Of a DNA stretch of 64,000 bases, positions 60,900 to 64,000 are shown one piece after another. The stretch comes from Deltaproteobacteria bacterium (lineage in GTDB: Bacteria; Myxococcota_A; Polyangia; Polyangiales; JADJMO01): positions 1-64,000 of the forward strand of contig JANYDK010000032.1 in assembly GCA_025363655.1 (NCBI GenBank). The letters are read 5' to 3'. The notes beneath the pieces are model-generated. The model searched no databases. It was not told the origin of the DNA and worked only from the letters and a program-made list of their open reading frames with translations. How positions within the stretch are numbered: position 1 is the first letter of the stretch; each line of letters starts with the position of its first letter. The translations under genes and the position numbers were made by a program.

Positions 60900-62579
60900 A
60901 TGGCGGGTCCGTCGCATTTCGACGCGATCGTCATCGGCTCGGGATTCGGCGGCGCGGTGACGGCCTATCGCCTCGCCGAAGCGGGAAAGTCGGTGTGCAT
61001 CCTCGAGCGCGGCAAAGCGTGGGCACCGGGCTCCTTTCCGCGTACGCCAGCCGAGTCGCGCGCCGCGCTTTGGGATCCCGGCGGAGGTCTCCACGGGCTC
61101 ATCGACGTCTGGTCCTTTCGACGGCTCTTCGCCATCGTCGCCAGCGCCGTCGGCGGCGGCTCTCTCATTTATTCGAATGTCCTCTTGCGCAAGGACGAGC
61201 GCACGTTCGTCCATGAAGACCTCCGTCGCGATGGCAACGAGCGCTGGCCGGTCTCTCGCGCCGATCTCGAGCCGCACTACGACGAGGTCGAGCGTCACAT
61301 GGGCGCCACGAGATACCCCTTCGACGTCGCGCCCTACTCACTGACCCGCAAGACGCGCGCGATGTTCGACGCCGCCGAAGCGATCGGCGCGCCCATCGAG
61401 CTCCCCAAGCTCGCCATCACCTTCGGCAACCCCGGCATGTCACCGCGGCCCGGCGAGCCGATCCACGAGGCCTTCCCCAATCCCTACGGCTCCCCGCGCA
61501 GCGCCTGTCGCCTCTGCGGCGAGTGCAACCTCGGATGCAATTCCGGTAGCAAAAATACGCTCGATTTCACCTATCTCGCAGAGGCGACGCGTCTCGGGGC
61601 CGAGCTCCGTGCGCGCTGCGAGGTGCGCGATCTCGCGCCACGAGCGGGCAGTGGCTATGTCGTCCGATACGTCGATCGCAGCGGCCAGGTCGACGGCGAG
61701 AAGGTCGACACCAGCTCGCTCGTGCACCTCTCGATCACCGCAGACAAAGTGATCGTCGCCGCCGGTGCGCTCGGCTCGACGTTCCTCCTCTTGAAAAATC
61801 GCGAGACGTTGCCCGCGCTCTCGTCGCGGCTCGGCGAACGATGCAGCGGCAACGGCGATCTCCTCACGTTCCTCACCGGCGCCAAGGAGCGAAAGCGCGG
61901 CGAGCTCGTCGCACGTAGCCTCGAGCCGACGCGAGGCCCGGTCATCACTGCGTCGATTCGTTTCGACGAAGAGCGCCTCTTCTACCTGCAGGACGCGGGA
62001 TTTCCCGACTTCGTCGCCTGGCTCGTCGAGTCGGCGCACGCGGGCTCGGCGATTTCTCGCGCCGCGCGGCTCCTCTACCGTCTCGGCAGCGGTTGGCTCG
62101 GCATCGAACAGAGCCCCGACGTCGCCGGCGCCTTCGCCGATTTGATCGGCGCCTGTGAAGCGTCGACCTCGTCGTTGCCGCTCCTCGGGATGGGGCGTGA
62201 ATTTCCGGAGAGCCGACTCTTCCTCGACGCACGCGGATACCTAGAGCACGAGTCGCCGCCGTCCGCCCGTTCACGCTCGCGCGCCTACTATGAGCGTGTC
62301 CGCGACGGCGCGCGCCAGGTCGCCGACGTGCTCGGGGGACAGCTCCTCGACACGCCGCTGTGGATGCTCGGTCGAGGCGTCACCGTGCACCCCGTGGGCG
62401 GCTGCGCGATGGGCCGCAACGCGGACGAGGGAGTCGTCGATTCGTTCGGCGAGGTATTCGGCCATCCCGGGCTCTACGTCGCCGATGGCTCGGTCATGCC
62501 TGGTGCGGTCGGCCCCAACCCCTCGCTGACCATTGCCGCGCTCGCTGACCGCTTCGCGGCGCGGATGCTGCGGGCCTAG
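60900..62579 (+). CDS. GMC (cholesterol-oxidase-type) flavoprotein oxidoreductase
   Basis: 559 residues. FAD-binding GSGFGG at 13-18 within IVIGSGFGGAVTAYRLAEAG, GGGSLIYSNVLL for flavin contact, and catalytic H497 (HPVGGCAMG) and N540 (VGPNPSLT). Residues 203-213 read CRLCGECNLGC, a CxxCxxCxxxC set with ferredoxin spacing that some GMC proteins carry. Oxidises an alcohol or sterol-like substrate; no export signal is visible, so cytoplasmic unless exported with a partner. The ATG at 60900 or GTG at 60894 could start; either couples it to the lipoprotein gene upstream. Confidence 0.9.
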   Translation: MAGPSHFDAIVIGSGFGGAVTAYRLAEAGKSVCILERGKAWAPGSFPRTPAESRAALWDPGGGLHGLIDVWSFRRLFAIVASAVGGGSLIYSNVLLRKDERTFVHEDLRRDGNERWPVSRADLEPHYDEVERHMGATRYPFDVAPYSLTRKTRAMFDAAEAIGAPIELPKLAITFGNPGMSPRPGEPIHEAFPNPYGSPRSACRLCGECNLGCNSGSKNTLDFTYLAEATRLGAELRARCEVRDLAPRAGSGYVVRYVDRSGQVDGEKVDTSSLVHLSITADKVIVAAGALGSTFLLLKNRETLPALSSRLGERCSGNGDLLTFLTGAKERKRGELVARSLEPTRGPVITASIRFDEERLFYLQDAGFPDFVAWLVESAHAGSAISRAARLLYRLGSGWLGIEQSPDVAGAFADLIGACEASTSSLPLLGMGREFPESRLFLDARGYLEHESPPSARSRSRAYYERVRDGARQVADVLGGQLLDTPLWMLGRGVTVHPVGGCAMGRNADEGVVDSFGEVFGHPGLYVADGSVMPGAVGPNPSLTIAALADRFAARMLRA

Positions 62580-62592
62580 AAATCTGGTGCTC

Positions 62593-63180
62593 GTGACGAC
62601 CAAGAAAACGCTGCGCTGTGCTTGGGCTGGGGACGATCCTCTCTACGTCGCGTACCACGATGAAGAATGGGGCGTGCCGGTGCACGACGATCGGCTCCTC
62701 TTCGAGATGCTCACGCTCGAAGGCGCACAAGCTGGCCTCTCGTGGATCACCGTTCTTCGAAAGCGCGAGCGCTACCGTGAGGTCTTTGCCGGCTTCGATC
62801 CCGCGAAGGTCGCGCGCTTCGACGCACGCAAGAAGGCGCAGCTGATGGAGGACGCGGGCATCGTCCGCAATCGCCTCAAGATCGACAGCACCGTCGACAA
62901 CGCCAAGGCCTTTCTCGCGATTCAGCGCGCGCACGGCACCTTCGACGCGTTCGTCTGGGGGCTTCTCGGCGGCAAGCCGCGGGTGAACCACCCGAAGTCC
63001 ATGCGCGACGTGGCGCCGAAGACGGAGGTCTCCGATTTGTTGAGCAAGACCCTCAAGAAGGAGGGCTTTCGCTTCGTCGGTTCGACGATTTGCTACGCCT
63101 TCATGCAGGCGTGCGGCTTCGTCGACGATCACCTCGACGCTTGCCCGGCGAAGGGCGCGCACGGCCGCCGGCGTCGGTGA
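62593..63180 (+). CDS. tag: DNA-3-methyladenine glycosylase I
   Basis: 195 residues. Removes 3-methyladenine from alkylated DNA. Nearly every Tag landmark is present: LRCAW (Zn Cys), YVAYHDEEWGVPVHDD (Zn His and active Glu), LEGAQAGLSWITVLRKRE, FVGSTICYAFMQACGFVDDH and the final His/Cys Zn ligands in DDHLDACP. Starts with GTG (62593; another in-frame GTG at 62587), 13 bp after the GMC gene. Its last 80 bp overlap the convergent LysR gene. Confidence 0.95.
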   Translation: MTTKKTLRCAWAGDDPLYVAYHDEEWGVPVHDDRLLFEMLTLEGAQAGLSWITVLRKRERYREVFAGFDPAKVARFDARKKAQLMEDAGIVRNRLKIDSTVDNAKAFLAIQRAHGTFDAFVWGLLGGKPRVNHPKSMRDVAPKTEVSDLLSKTLKKEGFRFVGSTICYAFMQACGFVDDHLDACPAKGAHGRRRR

Positions 63181-64000
63181 GCTCCTCGAGGAGGAAGCTC
63201 CACACCGCGGCGATGCGCGGCACGTCACGGAGCGCGCGGTGGCCGACGAGCCAGGTGTCGTCGGCGGGCCACTCGGCGATCGCGCTCCCGACGGCGTCGG
63301 CGAAACGTACGGGAACGAGCGGGCGCACGCGCGCGTAGGACTCGGGGATCAGCGCGACGCCGAGGCCGGCTTCTGCCGCCGAGATCTGCGCGGCGAAGTG
63401 ACTGGTGACGAGCACCGGATCGGCGCGGACGTGCTTCTGCAGCCAACGCGCGGGACCAATGCCCGCCAGATCGCTCGCCCAAGCGATCCACCGCACGTCT
63501 TCGAGGCGGCGGACGCGCCCGAGCTCCTCGGCATATTCGTACGACGTCATCGCCACCCACCGAGACGTGAGAAGCTTGGTCATCACCAAATCCCCGCTCT
63601 CGGGCCGGATGATGCGAATGGCGAGGTCGGCTTCGCGGCGAGTGAGGTCGAGGACGCGAATGGAACCATCGAGCTCGATGCGAATCTTCGGGTGACGTGC
63701 GCGGAGACGGACGAGGGCCGGCGCGACGAAGACGTCGGCGACGCCGGGCGGCACGCTGAGACGGACCACGCCCTCGATCGCCACCTCGAGCGACGAGGCC
63801 TGTCGCGTGAAACGGAGCTGCGCCCCCTCCATCTCTTCGGCGGCCGGCATCAAGAGCTCGGCGGCTCGAGTCGGAAGCAGCCCTTCACGTGTGCGATCGA
63901 AGAGACGCGCGCCGAGGAGCTCTTCCATCGCGACCAAGCGGCGGCTGAGTGTCGAGGCGTCGAGGCCGAGGCGACCGCCTGCGCCGCCCAGAGTTCGTTC
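63101..64000 (-). CDS. LysR-family regulator, N-terminus beyond window
   Basis: Open to the window edge; 299 residues visible. The edge encodes the second half of the winged helix-turn-helix (LGLDASTLSRRLVAMEELLGARLFDRTREGLLPT), so only the first ~20-25 residues are missing. The effector domain follows (VVRLSVPPGVADVFVAPALVRLRARHPKIRIELD, EAGLGVALIPESYAR). It ends in an Arg/Gly-rich extension (GRARPSPGKRRGDRRRSRTPA) that is encoded opposite the tag 3' end and is unlike normal LysR C-termini. Target genes are not visible. Confidence 0.9.
   Translation of the reverse strand, partial: ERTLGGAGGRLGLDASTLSRRLVAMEELLGARLFDRTREGLLPTRAAELLMPAAEEMEGAQLRFTRQASSLEVAIEGVVRLSVPPGVADVFVAPALVRLRARHPKIRIELDGSIRVLDLTRREADLAIRIIRPESGDLVMTKLLTSRWVAMTSYEYAEELGRVRRLEDVRWIAWASDLAGIGPARWLQKHVRADPVLVTSHFAAQISAAEAGLGVALIPESYARVRPLVPVRFADAVGSAIAEWPADDTWLVGHRALRDVPRIAAVWSFLLEELTDAGGRARPSPGKRRGDRRRSRTPA

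Overview
The window is high-GC DNA (about two thirds G+C by eye), densely packed with genes on both strands. It looks like chromosomal sequence from a myxobacterium (Myxococcota, perhaps Polyangiales). Reasons: two giant cysteine-rich secreted proteins carry MopE-type CNG.DDDCNG repeats and end in MYXO-CTERM-type tails (Cys motif, hydrophobic segment, Arg cluster). Lipoproteins are very numerous and many have Asp/Thr/Gly-rich linkers. TTG/GTG starts and weak Shine-Dalgarno sites are common. I saw no rRNA, tRNA, CRISPR array, insertion sequence, integrase or phage gene.

Layout. 1-1.8 kb: 3' part of a beta-helix surface protein with a 15-bp in-frame tandem repeat. 1.9-4 kb: an SDR with a substituted active site and a Lys/Ala-tailed protein of unknown role. 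4.1-10.3 kb: glutamate synthase gltB-gltD. 10.3-15.8 kb: a beta-propeller lipoprotein with one CxxCH, a Cys-rich lipoprotein, an SRAP (YedK) protein and an aconitase-family protein with its swivel domain first. 15.9-20.4 kb: two divergent KUP/APC-type potassium transporters (KimA-like and Kup). 20.4-24 kb: a ComEC-like metallo-beta-lactamase lipoprotein, a DUF4031 protein and a DUF2961/GH172-like lipoprotein. 24.1-27.8 kb: universal stress protein, NfeD-like protein and two flotillins. 27.8-32.8 kb: 2-hydroxyacid dehydrogenase, phospholipase-C-type phosphoesterase, a MurE-like ligase lacking its first domain, a lipoprotein and two small genes. 32.8-37.2 kb: tandem GH13 lipoproteins.

37.3-47 kb holds the most distinctive locus: a tandemly duplicated two-gene unit. 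Each unit has a membrane-anchored MORN/YwqK-like protein followed by a giant CxxCH/MopE/MYXO-CTERM protein, and the ten MopE repeats correspond one to one between copies. It ends at a strong hairpin facing an orphan PAS histidine kinase. 48.8-54 kb: an outer-membrane barrel protein with a lipoprotein, then a translationally coupled trio (alpha/beta hydrolase, cytochrome-like lipoprotein, RCK membrane protein without a recognisable K+ filter). 54-56.4 kb: a secreted lipase-like protein divergent from a TetR regulator, with candidate operators between them. 56.4-62.6 kb: a dihaem lipoprotein, two lipoproteins and a GMC oxidoreductase. 62.6-64 kb: tag glycosylase overlapping a partial LysR regulator.

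A signal that cuts across the window: at least seven genes without a Shine-Dalgarno site have a -10-like hexamer (A at position 2, T at position 6) ending six or seven bases before the start codon, as expected for leaderless mRNAs.
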